DNA of 64,000 nucleotides, taken from NCBI GenBank assembly GCA_000238975.1, contig CP002295.1:1364001-1428000 (forward strand), given 5' to 3'. Under the pieces are notes generated by a model, which saw only the letters and a list, made by a program, of their open reading frames with translations, did no database searches and was not told the origin of the DNA. The position numbers and the translations under genes are program-made. Origin of the DNA: Serratia symbiotica str. 'Cinara cedri' (GTDB taxonomy: Bacteria > Pseudomonadota > Gammaproteobacteria > Enterobacterales > Enterobacteriaceae). Of the stretch, positions 37,631 to 49,763 are shown one piece after another. Numbering within the stretch: the stretch's first letter is position 1; each line of letters starts with the position of its first letter.

Positions 37631-38266
37631 ATGCAACGTTTACAGCCAACACCAGTATCTTTTAACAAAGAAGATGTGGACATTATTACCTGTGAAACGC
37701 TATATCATGGTTTTTTTTCATTTAACTTATATCGATTTCGTCATCGTTTATTTAGCGGTGAGACAAGTCTAGAGATTCAGCGAGAAATTTTCGAACGCGG
37801 TCAAGCAGCAGTCTTGCTACCTTATGATCCAGTAAGCGATAAAGTAGTACTAATTGAACAATTACGCATTGCTGCTATTAATACTAGCCATTCACCTTGG
37901 TTACTTGAAATGATAGCAGGAATGATAAAAAATGGAGAAAATATTGAAGATGTATGCCGGCGCGAAGCGCAAGAAGAAGCTGGTCTTAAAGTTGGACGCT
38001 GCAAGCCAGTATTAAGCTATCTAGCCAGTCCTGGAGGAACAAATGAACGTTTATCGATCATGGTAGGCGAGGTAAATGCTAATGTCGCTAAAGGTATTCA
38101 TGGACTAAAAGAAGAACATGAAGATATCCGCGTTCATGTAGTTAGTCGTGAACAAGCTTATTATTGGGTTGAAGAAGGTATCATTGATAACGCTGCATCA
38201 GTAATTGCACTACAATGGCTAACATTACATTATAAATTCTTAAGAAACGAATGGTCTTATAGCTAA
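37631..38266 (+). CDS. nudF: ADP-ribose pyrophosphatase NudF
   Basis: Nudix hydrolase that cleaves ADP-ribose to AMP and ribose 5-phosphate. The 211 residues match E. coli NudF (209). The Nudix box runs from Gly of AGMIKNGEN to CRREAQEEAGL and keeps the REAQEEAG metal-binding core. RVHVVSREQAYYWVEEG and NAASVIALQWL near the C-terminus are typical of NudF. I chose the ATG at 37631 because AAGGAG lies 9 nt upstream; an ATG at 37613 in the same frame would sit on top of that site. It is divergent from tolC, as in E. coli, and is followed by remnants of the genes that follow it there. Confidence 0.95.
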   Translation: MQRLQPTPVSFNKEDVDIITCETLYHGFFSFNLYRFRHRLFSGETSLEIQREIFERGQAAVLLPYDPVSDKVVLIEQLRIAAINTSHSPWLLEMIAGMIKNGENIEDVCRREAQEEAGLKVGRCKPVLSYLASPGGTNERLSIMVGEVNANVAKGIHGLKEEHEDIRVHVVSREQAYYWVEEGIIDNAASVIALQWLTLHYKFLRNEWSYS

Positions 38267-38599
38267 GACACATCCAATATTAATTATTAGTATTTCTATA
38301 ATTCATTTAAAATATGCATAATTAACTATGCGATACTGTATTATATATAGTTACTATGCAGTATTGACTAAATACTATGCAAACAAGTGATATTAGCTTA
38401 ATGTTATCATTGCAATAATGATTTAGCCCAAAAGCATTTACTAGCTAACATTTACTATACTTGATACTTAATACTTAATATTTCTTAATAGAAGTATTTT
38501 ATAATATTCAGCACATTGTGTCATGTTACATCGTGTCATGTTACATCATTTTCACTGAGAGATCATAATAGTTAAAAATTAAGTAATAGTTAAAAATTA
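38267..38599. other. Gap after nudF; position of lost yqiB
   Basis: No open gene and no readable YqiB remnant. It contains an 18-bp tandem duplication at about 38567-38602 and a partial duplication around 38510-38545. Slippage-prone, decayed DNA. Confidence 0.5.
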
Positions 38600-39215
38600 A
38601 GTAATTGATATATTGATAAATTTTCTGATTTAAACAGTATACTGTTTAATAAGATACCACCAAATAAGACACTACTAAATCACATAATTAATAAACAATG
38701 ACAATGAAGATCATTAATTATCTATTTACCTAAAATATTATACCTTATAAATAAATAATACCTACTAATTTATGTCTTGTGTTTACTTTTTTAAAATATA
38801 ATAAACTATGATTATGTAGCTACGTTACTAGCAACAATTTTTTATGCTACCCTAAAGTCATTACCTTAAGCTATGAGTACATTTAATAATATTTAGATTT
38901 CAACCAATAATAACTTTATTTCTTAATCATACTCTTTACCAAACATGATTTGATTAATACTATTATTATTTTATTATCAACGATATTTCTCTTAGTTGCT
39001 AGCATCTAAATTACTCACTAAGTCATTATACGCAGAGGTCGATTCACTGTACAGCAAAAGATAATTTAACCAAGATAAAATCTATATGGGTACTACTGAT
39101 ACCGCCAAGTTACCTTACTTGTGATCAACTCAATAGATAAAGGCAATAGCGCTCAACATGCAGATCACGGATTATCACTCAGATATTTTATATCATTAAA
39201 CTTGTAAATATAGAT
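38600..39215 (+). pseudogene. cpdA: cpdA remnant (3',5'-cAMP phosphodiesterase)
   Basis: Three segments match E. coli CpdA in the right order. LP*SHYLKL at 38847-38873 fits the metal-binding LPGNHDFQP. LLIPPS..TCDQL at about 39091-39130 fits LLATPSTCVQF. HADHG at 39157-39171 fits the terminal HADG. Frame slips and stops separate them, and distances are shortened by deletion. The position between nudF and parE is ancestral. Outer limits are approximate. Loss of CpdA removes a cAMP-degrading enzyme. Confidence 0.72.
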
Positions 39216-39289
39216 GTTAAATCAGAGATACTAAACATAGTTAAAATTTCAGTAAAGGAACGAATTTGAAAAATACCTAATATTATCGT

Positions 39290-40000
39290 CTCATGTATTA
39301 TAGCTGATATACGTCTACTGGTCCTCCGGAATACTTTACTGTATATAGTGATATTTATACGCTAGCAATAAAAAATCTTAAGTTGATGATTCACTGCATT
39401 AGTAAAAATCAAATAAAGCCTGCACGAACTAAAAATATATGATAAAGTAATATTATATCTACGATATAAAAATGATATAGAGATAATACTAAAAGAATTA
39501 ACTTCTTTAATATTTTAGCTACAAAATAGAGGATAACTTTTTAGTTTAGAAAGTAATTAGGCCTTATTGTACTACTTATCAGCAAAGAATAGAGTCTAGA
39601 TAATAATTACCTTTGCATAACACACTCGCCACTTATATATAAGATTATAAATCATATATAAGATTATAAATCTTAAGGCCATAACTGATATTACCATATA
39701 CATCTTTTATTTGTTTTTTAAATAAACATCTATCAAAAAATCAAGGCTATATTATTATATTTTTATTCTATAGATTTAACTCTGAGTGTCATATATGACT
39801 AACTAAAGAGTTAATTATTTTAATTAGTTATTAAGTTAACTATCTATAATAATATTTATATAATTAAAACGCAATATCAAGTAAAATACGTATACTAAAT
39901 CTGATGAACTGAAATTTAAGAACAAAAAATAAACTAATAAATAAGCAAATACCAAGTAACAAAACAGAAATTTGTAACGCAAAATGAATACATGTCTGCT
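39290..40000 (+). pseudogene. yqiA: Possible yqiA remnant (small alpha/beta-hydrolase esterase)
   Basis: E. coli has yqiA (about 580 nt) directly upstream of parE, and this space fits. Two short stretches can be read as YqiA: about 39308-39334 (IRLLVLRNT against IPQLPPYPS) and about 39407-39430 against VVNPAVRPFELL. Both are single-codon degradations of the ancestral sequence, but too weak for certainty. An exact duplication lies at about 39639-39673. Confidence 0.35.
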
Positions 40001-40047
40001 AAACTAATAATTAGGGTATATTGTGGCTAACCAAAAATCAATTAACG

Positions 40048-41946
40048 ATGACTCGAACCAGCTATAATGCTGATACCATTGAAATACTCACTGGTTTAGA
40101 ACCAGTGCGCCGTCGTCCGGGTATGTATACTGATACAACGCGTCCTAATCACCTTGGACAAGAAGTAATAGATAACAGTATTGATGAAGCCTTAGCTAAT
40201 CATGCTAAGTATATTAACATAACTCTACATACGGATCAATCTCTTAAAGTTATTGATGATGGTCGTGGCATACCAGTTGACATCCACCCAGAAGAAGGTG
40301 TGTCGGCCGTCGAACTTATTCTATGCCGTCTACACTCGGGAGGTAAATTCTCAAATAAAAATTATCAATTTTCGGGAGGGCTTCATGGTGTAGGAGTCTC
40401 TGTAGTTAATGCTTTATCTAAACGATTAGAAGTTAATGTTAAACGTAATGGAAATATCTACAGTATCGTATTCCAAGACGGTCATAAAGTTCAAGATCTA
40501 ATAATAACTGGTACTTGCAGCAAGAAAAATACTGGTACTAGTATCCACTTCTGGCCTGACGAGCAATTTTTTGATAACCCACATTTCTCTGCTTCATGTT
40601 TAAGTCACCTACTGAAAGCTAAAGCAATACTGTGCCCAGGCATCGATATTTCCTTTACTGATCAGGTGAATAATACCAAGCAACGCTGGTGTTATCAATA
40701 CGGTCTTAACGATTACCTAATGGAAGCAGTTAATGGTCTAATAACCCTACCAACAGAGCCGTTTGTTGGCAACTTTACTCATGATACAGAAGCCGTTCAT
40801 TGGGCGCTACTATGGATACCGGAAGTAGGCGAGCTACTAACCGAAAGTTATGTTAACCTAATACCTACTATACATGGAGGCACTCATGTCAATGGATTGC
40901 GCCAAGGGTTGCTAGAGGCAATGCGCGAATTCTGCGAATTCCGTAACATCTTACCACGCGGCATAAAGCTATTAGCAGAAGATATTTGGAATCGCTGTGC
41001 TTATGTATTATCAGTAAAAATGCAAAATCCGCAGTTTGCTGGACAAACAAAAGAGCGCCTGTCTTCACGTCAGTGTACAATATTTGTTTCCTGCATAGTA
41101 AAAAACTCTTTTAGACTGTGGTTAAATCAAAATATTCAAGCTGCAGAGCAACTAACTGAATTGGCTATCTCCAGTGCCCAACGTCGTTTGCGAGCTACCA
41201 AAAAGGTAGTGCGCAAGAAATTAACCAGTGGACCGGCACTACCAGGAAAACTAGTAGACTGTACATCACAGGATCTAAGTATGACTGAACTATTCTTAGT
41301 TGAAGGAGATTCAGCCGGCGGATCTGCAAAACAAGCACGCAATCGTGAATATCAAGCAATTATGCCTTTAAAAGGTAAGATCCTGAATGCCTGGGAAGTT
41401 CCCTCTGACGAAGTACTTGCGTCGCAAGAAATACACGATATTTCAATAGCAATTGGTATCGATCCAAACAACGACGATCTTAGTGAATTACGCTATGGAA
41501 AAATATGCATCCTAGCAGATGCTGACTCTGATGGCTTACATATTGCTACACTACTGTGCGCATTATTCTTCCGTCATTTTAGTTCGCTAGTAAAGGGCGG
41601 CCATTTGTATATGGCTATGCCGCCACTATATCGTATTGACCTTGGTAAAGAAGTATTCTATATCTTAGACGAAAAAGAGAAAATTACCGTACTAGAGCAA
41701 CTAAAGCGTAACAAAGGAAATCCAAATATCCAACGATTTAAGGGGTTAGGTGAGATGAACCCACTTCAATTACGCGAAACTACATTAAATCCGAACACAC
41801 GACGCCTAGTTAAGTTAACAGTAAGTGCTAATAACATGCATCAAACTCTGGCAATAATGGACATGTTGCTCGCAAAGAAACGCACAGAAGATCGCCGCAA
41901 TTGGTTACAAGAAAAAGGTAATATAGTTGAAATACTACTTCGTTGA
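40048..41946 (+). CDS. parE: DNA topoisomerase IV subunit B (ParE)
   Basis: ATPase subunit of topoisomerase IV, which decatenates daughter chromosomes. The 632 residues match E. coli ParE (630). The GHKL ATPase domain shows EVIDNSIDEA, DDGRGIP and GGLHGVGVSVVNALS. The transducer has QTKERLSSRQ, and the TOPRIM domain has ELFLVEGDSAGGSAKQ and ILADADSDGLHI, ending with KRTEDRRNWLQEKG. The start at 40048 (MTRTSYNAD) is the family start; a TTG at 40021 with AGGG upstream would add nine residues and cannot be excluded, because neither site is strong. Confidence 0.97.
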   Translation: MTRTSYNADTIEILTGLEPVRRRPGMYTDTTRPNHLGQEVIDNSIDEALANHAKYINITLHTDQSLKVIDDGRGIPVDIHPEEGVSAVELILCRLHSGGKFSNKNYQFSGGLHGVGVSVVNALSKRLEVNVKRNGNIYSIVFQDGHKVQDLIITGTCSKKNTGTSIHFWPDEQFFDNPHFSASCLSHLLKAKAILCPGIDISFTDQVNNTKQRWCYQYGLNDYLMEAVNGLITLPTEPFVGNFTHDTEAVHWALLWIPEVGELLTESYVNLIPTIHGGTHVNGLRQGLLEAMREFCEFRNILPRGIKLLAEDIWNRCAYVLSVKMQNPQFAGQTKERLSSRQCTIFVSCIVKNSFRLWLNQNIQAAEQLTELAISSAQRRLRATKKVVRKKLTSGPALPGKLVDCTSQDLSMTELFLVEGDSAGGSAKQARNREYQAIMPLKGKILNAWEVPSDEVLASQEIHDISIAIGIDPNNDDLSELRYGKICILADADSDGLHIATLLCALFFRHFSSLVKGGHLYMAMPPLYRIDLGKEVFYILDEKEKITVLEQLKRNKGNPNIQRFKGLGEMNPLQLRETTLNPNTRRLVKLTVSANNMHQTLAIMDMLLAKKRTEDRRNWLQEKGNIVEILLR

Positions 41947-42287
41947 ACTATTCTTTCAAAATACTCTTCAATCTAGCACTCACTATAACACTCTGCAAAT
42001 TAGAGAAAAATATAATTAAAGTATAACTAGCGTCACCTAAAGATAAATAAACATTACGTCACATACGTGTCACATCCTAAGTGCATTAAAATACTAATAC
42101 CTAATACCTCATAACTAATAAACGAAATAAATAAGTAATGCATGAATATATCAATAACATAGCCGCTAACTAATAATCATGGTAATTACCATGACAACTC
42201 AAAACAGATAAGTTATTATTATAAGCATAATTAACTATTTGTAATACAAGGGTAACTACTATGCTGCATGATAAGGATAATTAAACA
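41947..42287. other. Spacer between parE and parC with a perfect palindrome
   Basis: No gene. It holds the exact 16-bp palindrome CATGGTAATTACCATG (42178-42193), 95 nt before parC. In E. coli several genes separate parE and parC; here they are almost adjacent but probably not in one tight operon. Confidence 0.6.
42178..42193. promoter_or_regulatory. Perfect 16-bp palindrome upstream of parC
   Basis: CATGGTAATTACCATG is fully self-complementary. It could be an operator-like protein site or a decayed hairpin. No known operator is matched. Interest comes only from its exactness and its position before parC. Confidence 0.3.
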
Positions 42288-44528
42288 ATGAGTGATCTAA
42301 CTCATGGTGCAGTAGAGAATATACCGCTAAAAACCTTCACTGAAAATGCGTATTTAAATTATTCCATGTATGTCATCATGGATCGAGCATTACCATACAT
42401 TGGTGATGGGCTTAAGCCAGTGCAGCGACGTATCATTTACGCCATGTCCGAGTTAGGATTAAGTAATAATGCTAAATTTAAAAAATCTGCACGGACCGTA
42501 GGCGATGTACTTGGTAAATATCATCCACATGGTGACAGCGCTTGTTATGAAGCCATGGTATTGATGGCACAGCCTTTCTTATATCGCTACCCTCTCATAG
42601 ATGGACAAGGCAACTGGGGGGCACTAGATGACCCAAAGTCATTCGCCGCCATGCGTTATACTGAATCTAGGTTATCTAAATACGCTGAAATACTGTTAAC
42701 TGAACTAGGACAAGGCACAGTTGATTGGATACCGAATTTTGATGGCACGCTCCAGGAACCAAAGATATTGTCGGCACGACTACCAAATATTTTACTTAAT
42801 GGCAGCACTGGTATTGCTGTAGGTATGGCAACTGATATACCACCACACAATGGACGTGAAATAGCGGCTGCTGTGGTAGCACTAATTAATAAACCAAGTG
42901 CTTCGCTCGATGAACTACTAGTATTTGTACAAGGACCTGATTTTCCCACCAAAGCCGAAATCATCACCCCACATGACGAAATACGTAAAATTTATCAGAA
43001 CGGGCGAGGTTCAGTACGCATGCGCGCTGTATGGAACAAAGAGGATAATAGGGCAGTGATCACTGCCCTACCACATCAAGTTTCCGGCGCTAAATTAATA
43101 GAACAGATTGCCCATCAGATGCGAGCTAAAAAACTACCGATGATAGAGGACCTACGTGACGAATCTGATCATGCTAACCCGACACGTTTAGTGATTACCC
43201 AACGCTCTAACCGTATTGACATTGAGCGAGTAATGAATCACTTATTTGCCACTACCGATCTAGAACGTAGTTATCGTATTAACATGAATATGATAGGCTT
43301 AGATAACCGACCACGAGTAAAGGGATTGGTCGAAATTTTAACTGAATGGTTGCAATATAGACGCGATACAGTACTTCGTCGACTAAACTATCGCCTTGAT
43401 AAAGTGCTCAAACGTCTGCATATTCTTGAAGGCTTTCTTGGGATATTCCTCAATATCGATAAGATAATTTACCTTATCCGTAACGAAGACAAACCAAAAC
43501 CAATACTAATGCAGGATTTCGGTCTCTCTGATACTCAGACGGAAGCGATATTAGAACTAAAATTACGTCATTTCGCCAAACTTGAAGAGCGCAAGATTCA
43601 CGATGAGCAGAATACATTGTCTAGAGAACGTTATCAACTACAGGAACTATTAGACTCTGAGTCTAAATTAAACGCCCTACTCAAGAAAGAAATACAAGCT
43701 GATGCGCTACATTATAGCGACAATCGCCGCTCTCCTATTATTCAGCGTGCAGAGGCGAAGGCAATGAACGAACACGATTTTATGCTATCCGAACCAATAA
43801 CTATTATATTATCCGAAATTGGCTGGATACGTAGCGCAAAAGGCCATGATATTAAACCAGAAGAATTAAGCTATCAAACTGGCGATAGATTACGTCACAC
43901 TGCGCGTGGTAAGAACAACCAACCAGTGGTATTAATTGATTCTACCGGACGCAGCTATGCACTCGACCCACTAACACTACCTTCAGCACGCGGCCAAGGC
44001 GAGCTGATAACCAGCAAACTAACACCACCTCCATCTGCTACTATCGAACAAATACTAATGGCAACAAATGATCAAAAGCTAGTAATGTCATCTGATGCTG
44101 GCTACGGATTTATTTGCACCTTCGGTGATTTAGTGACACGTAATCGCGCAGGCAAGATGATTATCACCTTATCTAATAATGCTAAAATATTACCACCAAT
44201 AAAGATTCAAGACGAAAATAATATGCTACTATCGATAACTACTGCGGGGCGCATGTTAATGTTTCCGGTTATCGAATTGCCACAATTATCTAAGGGTAAG
44301 GGTAATCAAATTATCTCAATTCCAACAAACAAGAAAACCAACCAAGATAAGCTATCCTGGTTATTAGCGCTATTACCACAAACTCCTGTAACCTTATATG
44401 CAGGAAAACGCAAACTAACGTTAAAACCAAAAGATCTACAAAAATTCCGTGGTGAGCGTGGACACAATGGTATTCAGCTACCAAGAGGACTGCGTAACAT
44501 CTATCATATAGATATAAATACACAATAA
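42288..44528 (+). CDS. parC: DNA topoisomerase IV subunit A (ParC)
   Basis: Cleavage-religation subunit of topoisomerase IV. The 746 residues match E. coli ParC (752). The winged-helix and tower core carries [11 protein letters not shown], the quinolone-determining [12 protein letters not shown] with wild-type Ser84 and Glu88, and catalytic Tyr124 in AAMRYTESR. The C-terminal beta-pinwheel ([29 protein letters not shown]) is present, with a slightly shortened tail. AAGGAT lies 10 nt before the ATG. It forms the A2B2 enzyme with ParE just upstream. It is followed by an 8-bp tandem repeat and converges on murA. Confidence 0.98.
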   Translation: MSDLTHGAVENIPLKTFTENAYLNYSMYVIMDRALPYIGDGLKPVQRRIIYAMSELGLSNNAKFKKSARTVGDVLGKYHPHGDSACYEAMVLMAQPFLYRYPLIDGQGNWGALDDPKSFAAMRYTESRLSKYAEILLTELGQGTVDWIPNFDGTLQEPKILSARLPNILLNGSTGIAVGMATDIPPHNGREIAAAVVALINKPSASLDELLVFVQGPDFPTKAEIITPHDEIRKIYQNGRGSVRMRAVWNKEDNRAVITALPHQVSGAKLIEQIAHQMRAKKLPMIEDLRDESDHANPTRLVITQRSNRIDIERVMNHLFATTDLERSYRINMNMIGLDNRPRVKGLVEILTEWLQYRRDTVLRRLNYRLDKVLKRLHILEGFLGIFLNIDKIIYLIRNEDKPKPILMQDFGLSDTQTEAILELKLRHFAKLEERKIHDEQNTLSRERYQLQELLDSESKLNALLKKEIQADALHYSDNRRSPIIQRAEAKAMNEHDFMLSEPITIILSEIGWIRSAKGHDIKPEELSYQTGDRLRHTARGKNNQPVVLIDSTGRSYALDPLTLPSARGQGELITSKLTPPPSATIEQILMATNDQKLVMSSDAGYGFICTFGDLVTRNRAGKMIITLSNNAKILPPIKIQDENNMLLSITTAGRMLMFPVIELPQLSKGKGNQIISIPTNKKTNQDKLSWLLALLPQTPVTLYAGKRKLTLKPKDLQKFRGERGHNGIQLPRGLRNIYHIDINTQ

Positions 44529-44530
44529 TA

Positions 44531-44618
44531 GATAAATAGATAAATAGATAAATAGATAAATAGATAAATAGATAAATAGATAAATAGATAAATAGATAAA
44601 TAGATAAATAGATAAATA
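44531..44618. repeat. 8-bp tandem repeat (GATAAATA), exactly 11 copies
   Basis: Eleven perfect uninterrupted copies occupy almost half of the spacer between the convergent parC and murA genes, starting 3 nt after the parC stop codon. Perfect identity implies recent or ongoing slippage. It is likely to vary in length between individuals. Confidence 0.95.
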
Positions 44619-44713
44619 TAATAATTAGCTATAAACAAATAATAATCAAATTATTAATCACGCGGATAATGATTTAGTCTCTATTAGTATCAATATATTT
44701 ATAAATATTATTA

Positions 44714-45988
<1,275 letters not shown>

Positions 45989-46010
45989 TTATACTACCTA
46001 ATCTTGTCGC

Positions 46011-46277
46011 CTATAAGGTCAAGCTAAATTTATTAAGATTACAATGTTCCTGCCACTCCGCGGGAGTATATGCCTTGATTGATAAAGCATGAATACGGTT
46101 ATCCATTATATATTCCATTAACGGCGCATAAATTTTCTGTTGTTTTTTAATACTACTCATAGCGAAAAAAAGTTCACCAATTGCAATCACTTCAAAGTGA
46201 CCTTTATCACCAGATACATACACTTGATCTAGTGCCAATGCCTGCATCAAGACATCTTTTATCTCTTTATTTTCCAT
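46011..46277 (-). CDS. ibaG: BolA-family protein IbaG
   Basis: Small BolA-like protein that works with monothiol glutaredoxin in iron-sulfur cluster handling and acid response. The 88 residues carry the family core: [28 protein letters not shown] with the conserved loop, [14 protein letters not shown] and the invariant His in [16 protein letters not shown]. The family start is [11 protein letters not shown] at 46277; an ATG 15 codons upstream (46322), preceded by AGGG, would add residues with no counterpart. It lies 37 nt before murA and about 400 nt after mlaB. Confidence 0.93.
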   Translation of the reverse strand: MENKEIKDVLMQALALDQVYVSGDKGHFEVIAIGELFFAMSSIKKQQKIYAPLMEYIMDNRIHALSIKAYTPAEWQEHCNLNKFSLTL

Positions 46278-46682
46278 AATCTTTAGTTCTATAACTATAT
46301 TATTAATAATATCCGTTTCCATTAAACCCTAGCATCCCTTATTAGCATTAATTTCTTATTCTAGTAATATTCTAAAGCTTTGTGAAAATACGCACCCTCT
46401 CAACTAGAGTTGCCTCCAATATAATATAAAAAGCAATAAGCAGACTAAATATCTTGATGATATAACTCACTATCTAAGACAGAGTACCTATTATATTAGA
46501 CTATTTAGTTTGGATCTAAATAATGCTCATCTATCTAATAGAATACTTTGCAAGTGTATAATTATACTTTTTTCATTAAAAATGATGATGATAATATACA
46601 CTTACTAGGACAGGGTGTAAAAATATCTATTTTGTGGAGGATATACGTAAATTCATCGTATTAGATAAAGACAATAATACTA
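46278..46682. other. Spacer between mlaB and ibaG
   Basis: About 400 nt without a gene. It contains a short inverted repeat CAACTAGAGTTG near 46400. It may hold a promoter for ibaG-murA, but I see no convincing -35/-10 pair. Confidence 0.4.
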
Positions 46683-46982
46683 CTAACTAACATCAATAGG
46701 TATTATTGATTGTAGATTATACAATGCCACTAACGTTCTAAGACGATCAGTAATGCCAAAAATTTTTAATTCTATACCACACTGATGTTGATATGCACAC
46801 AGGTGCACCAACAAAGCTAGCCCAGCAGAGTCAACATACTGTAATTGTGATACATCAATTTTTATTTTATCTACTAATAATATAGCTCGTTGTTGCCATA
46901 GTGGCAATAAAGTTTTCCGATCTAGTACGCCACGCAAGATCAAAGTATGACGCTTAGACTCATAGCTGAGCACCGTTGACAT
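46683..46982 (-). CDS. mlaB: Phospholipid transport subunit MlaB (STAS domain)
   Basis: Cytoplasmic STAS-domain protein that binds MlaF and stabilises the MlaFEDB transporter. It has 99 residues (E. coli 97). The STAS fold is clear: a beta strand LILRGVLD, TLLPLWQQR, and the conserved loop VDSAGLALLVHL, where E. coli has Thr at the key position and this protein has Ser. Its start overlaps the mlaC stop by one base (46982), indicating translational coupling. It is the last gene of the mlaFEDCB operon. Confidence 0.94.
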   Translation of the reverse strand: MSTVLSYESKRHTLILRGVLDRKTLLPLWQQRAILLVDKIKIDVSQLQYVDSAGLALLVHLCAYQHQCGIELKIFGITDRLRTLVALYNLQSIIPIDVS

Positions 46983-47611
46983 TAGTTTTTTCGATCCAAA
47001 AAAATCCGCTCTGCTGCAGCATCCTGCAACTGCTTAGTTAGGCCATCTATACCCTGCATACGTAGAGTTGAAATCCACTCACTCTGCTTAGTAGTGATCA
47101 TGCTCACGCCTTCAGCAATCATATCATATGCCTGCCAATAACCGGTTTTAGTATTCTTACGCCATTGAAAATCTAGACGTGCTGGCGGGTGACCATCATT
47201 GTCAAGAATAGTTACTCGAATTACTACGATATTGGCATGACCCACAGGGCGCTCAGAAGCAATCTGATAACTTTGACCATGATACATTGCCAGAGCCTGA
47301 CCATAAGCATGTTCTAGATAGGACTGAAAGGCGGTGAAATAAACTTCACGTTGTGATGGCAATGCTTCTTTATAGTAACGACCTAACACTAACGCACCAG
47401 CATATCGCACTTGTACAAAAGGCATTAATTCTTGATGCACAATAGTACGTAAATAGTTAGGATCCCTCTTTATTTGTAACTGCTCTATTTTCAATCGGCT
47501 AAATATCTTCTCTGCTGCATCTTGCATCATACTATATGGATTAGTCTGATCAGCTGCATTCGTAAAAAACGTAATAACTAATAAAGAGATCATAAATAAA
47601 TATCTTAACAT
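46982..47611 (-). CDS. mlaC: Periplasmic phospholipid-binding protein MlaC
   Basis: Soluble shuttle that carries phospholipid between the outer-membrane MlaA complex and the inner-membrane MlaFEDB complex. It has 209 residues with a signal peptide (about 1-19, cut near TNA-ADQ) and the MlaC/Ttg2D fold: [28 protein letters not shown], and near the C-terminus [20 protein letters not shown]. Length and motifs match E. coli MlaC (211). It lies 14 nt after mlaD. Its partner mlaA is not in this window. Confidence 0.95.
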   Translation of the reverse strand: MLRYLFMISLLVITFFTNAADQTNPYSMMQDAAEKIFSRLKIEQLQIKRDPNYLRTIVHQELMPFVQVRYAGALVLGRYYKEALPSQREVYFTAFQSYLEHAYGQALAMYHGQSYQIASERPVGHANIVVIRVTILDNDGHPPARLDFQWRKNTKTGYWQAYDMIAEGVSMITTKQSEWISTLRMQGIDGLTKQLQDAAAERIFLDRKN

Positions 47612-47625
47612 ACCAGATTCCTCTC

Positions 47626-48156
47626 TTAATAACTTGATACAACATGCTCTGGTGCTACCATTATAGCTGCCTTATCTCCTTGGTTAATATTATCTCTTTT
47701 ATAGAGAAACTGACCTATTAGGTCTTCTAATACTATAGCTGACTTAGTATCCTGAATCGTACTACCATCTTTTAGAATAGCAGTATCCATATCCGGATCT
47801 TCAAAACCAATATTCAGCGCCAAATATTGCTCCCCTAATAGACCGGCAGTATGAATTGCCAAAGAACTAGTATCCGGGATCTTATTATACTTTTCTTGAA
47901 TATCTAACGTTACATGTGGTGTATAAGTCTTATTATCAAGCTCAATATTAGCTACACGTCCAATCAACACACCACCAACTTTAACTGGCGAACGTATTTT
48001 TATGCCGCCAATATTATCAAAATCAGCATAGATATGATAAGTTGGCTCACTACTTATTGACTTAATATTAGCCACTTTTATGCAAATAAATATCATGGCA
48101 CATAGTGCCGTAATCATAAATACTCCAATCCAAACTTCACTTTTTTTCGTTTGCAT
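47626..48156 (-). CDS. mlaD: MCE-domain phospholipid transporter subunit MlaD
   Basis: Inner-membrane-anchored hexameric MCE protein forming the lipid channel of MlaFEDB. It has 176 residues (E. coli 183): one N-terminal transmembrane helix (about 7-27), then the MCE domain with [20 protein letters not shown] and [11 protein letters not shown], and the conserved [11 protein letters not shown]. The C-terminal tail is shorter than in E. coli. The ATG at 48156 gives the family start MQTKK; a TTG five codons earlier lies inside mlaE. It overlaps the end of mlaE closely, as expected in this operon. Confidence 0.95.
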   Translation of the reverse strand: MQTKKSEVWIGVFMITALCAMIFICIKVANIKSISSEPTYHIYADFDNIGGIKIRSPVKVGGVLIGRVANIELDNKTYTPHVTLDIQEKYNKIPDTSSLAIHTAGLLGEQYLALNIGFEDPDMDTAILKDGSTIQDTKSAIVLEDLIGQFLYKRDNINQGDKAAIMVAPEHVVSSY

Positions 48157-48160
48157 CAAA

Positions 48161-48943
48161 TCAATTCCCAAACATAATTGCTGTCAGCATAAAATCTAAT
48201 CCTAAAACCGCCAGTGACGAATGCACTACGGTACAAGTTGTTGCATGACTAATTCCTATGGAAGTAGGCACAGCGTTATATCCATTAAAGATCGCAATCC
48301 AAGTTATAGTAATGGCAAATACCATGCTTTTTAATAAACAATTTAGTAAATCTTTTTTCCACTCAATTGCACCTTGCATTGCGGCCCAGAAGAAACCACT
48401 ATCAATACCCTTCCAATCAGTACCAACAATAGCTCCACCTAAAATACCTAATGCAACAAAAATAGTCATTAATAACGGCATGCTAATCAAACCCGCCCAA
48501 AAACGCGGAGCTAAGATACGTCGCAACGGATCAACAGCCATCATTTCCAAGCTAGAAATTTGCTCAGTTGCCTTCATTAAACCAAGCTCTGCAGTAAGTG
48601 CAGAACCAGCACGACCTGCAAATAACAACGCAGTCACTACAGGGCCTAGCTCTCGCAATAACGATAACGCAACCATCATACCTAAACTAGAAGCGGCGCT
48701 ATAAGTAGCAAGTACGATATATCCTTGTAGCCCTAATACCATGCCAATAAATAAACCAGAAATCATTATAATAAGCAATGATTGCACGCCAATAACATAA
48801 ATTTGTTGCAATAATAACGGCCACTGCTTACGCATCTCTAACCGACTAAACAATATGTATAATAATACCAATCCAGCATAACCAAATCTGGTCATGACAT
48901 TAATACCTTGACGACCTAAAGAAGCCAACGCTTGTAATAACAT
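48161..48943 (-). CDS. mlaE: Phospholipid ABC transporter permease MlaE
   Basis: Inner-membrane permease of the Mla complex. The 260 residues equal E. coli MlaE. Several hydrophobic segments are evident; the family-specific [24 protein letters not shown] block and [19 protein letters not shown], which contacts the ATPase, are intact. GGAGG lies 10 nt upstream. It starts 4 nt after the mlaF stop. All five operon genes are intact, in contrast to the surrounding decay. Confidence 0.97.
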   Translation of the reverse strand: MLLQALASLGRQGINVMTRFGYAGLVLLYILFSRLEMRKQWPLLLQQIYVIGVQSLLIIMISGLFIGMVLGLQGYIVLATYSAASSLGMMVALSLLRELGPVVTALLFAGRAGSALTAELGLMKATEQISSLEMMAVDPLRRILAPRFWAGLISMPLLMTIFVALGILGGAIVGTDWKGIDSGFFWAAMQGAIEWKKDLLNCLLKSMVFAITITWIAIFNGYNAVPTSIGISHATTCTVVHSSLAVLGLDFMLTAIMFGN

Positions 48944-48947
48944 TAAG

Positions 48948-49763
48948 TTATTTACCTCCCCTACCTAATAATTCAGTCTGATAGTCACTTGCTTGATAAT
49001 GAAAAGGCACTGGTCCATCAGCATTTCCATCTAGAAACTGGCGCACACGGGCATCAGTATTGCTTTGTAATTGCTGAGCAGTACCTTTAGCAATCACCTG
49101 ATGATCAGAAATAATATAAGCATAATTAGTAATACTTAATACCTCTGGAACATCATGCGATACTACAATGCAAGTAATACCTAAAGCATGATTTAGTTTA
49201 TCTATCAGTTTAACCAATACACCCATAGTAATCGGGTCTTGACCGGCAAAAGGTTCATCAAACATAATCAACTGCGGATCTAATGCAATTGCACGCGCTA
49301 AAGCTACGCGCCTTGCCATGCCACCAGATAACTCATTAGGCATTAGTGCTGAAGCGCCACGCAAACCTACTGCCTCCAGCTTCATCAACACCATACTACG
49401 CAAAAGCGGCAATGGTAAATCACTATGTTCAAGCAATGGGAAAGCAACATTTTCAAATACAGTTAAATCTGAAAATAACGCACCAGATTGAAATAACATA
49501 CTCATTTTCTTACGTGTGTTATATAATACATGGCGAGATAATGTTGGAATATTGACGCCATCAAACCAAATTTCCCCACAATCTGGTGTCAGTTGACCGC
49601 CAATTAAACGTAATAATGTAGTTTTACCAATACCAGACGGCCCCATGATGGCTGTCACTTTACCACGTGGCACAGTTAGATTGATATCTTTGAATATTAG
49701 TCGATTGGCATACGAGAAGCTCATGTTACTAACTTCAACCAAATTATTTACTTGGTAGCACAT
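48948..49763 (-). CDS. mlaF: Phospholipid ABC transporter ATPase MlaF
   Basis: ATPase driving MlaFEDB phospholipid transport, which maintains outer-membrane lipid asymmetry. The 271 residues match E. coli MlaF (269). Walker A is GPSGIGKTT (41-49), the ABC signature is [14 protein letters not shown], Walker B is [13 protein letters not shown], and the switch His is in VVSHDVPEV. The C-terminal extension that wraps the neighbouring subunit ([12 protein letters not shown]) is present. AAAGGGG lies 6-7 nt before the ATG. It is the first gene of the operon. Confidence 0.97.
   Translation of the reverse strand: MCYQVNNLVEVSNMSFSYANRLIFKDINLTVPRGKVTAIMGPSGIGKTTLLRLIGGQLTPDCGEIWFDGVNIPTLSRHVLYNTRKKMSMLFQSGALFSDLTVFENVAFPLLEHSDLPLPLLRSMVLMKLEAVGLRGASALMPNELSGGMARRVALARAIALDPQLIMFDEPFAGQDPITMGVLVKLIDKLNHALGITCIVVSHDVPEVLSITNYAYIISDHQVIAKGTAQQLQSNTDARVRQFLDGNADGPVPFHYQASDYQTELLGRGGK

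Noticed and set aside
41136-41342. Open frames antisense to parE, parC, kdsD, rpoD, dnaG and murA
   Set aside because: They lie wholly within strongly conserved genes on the other strand and show no independent homology.
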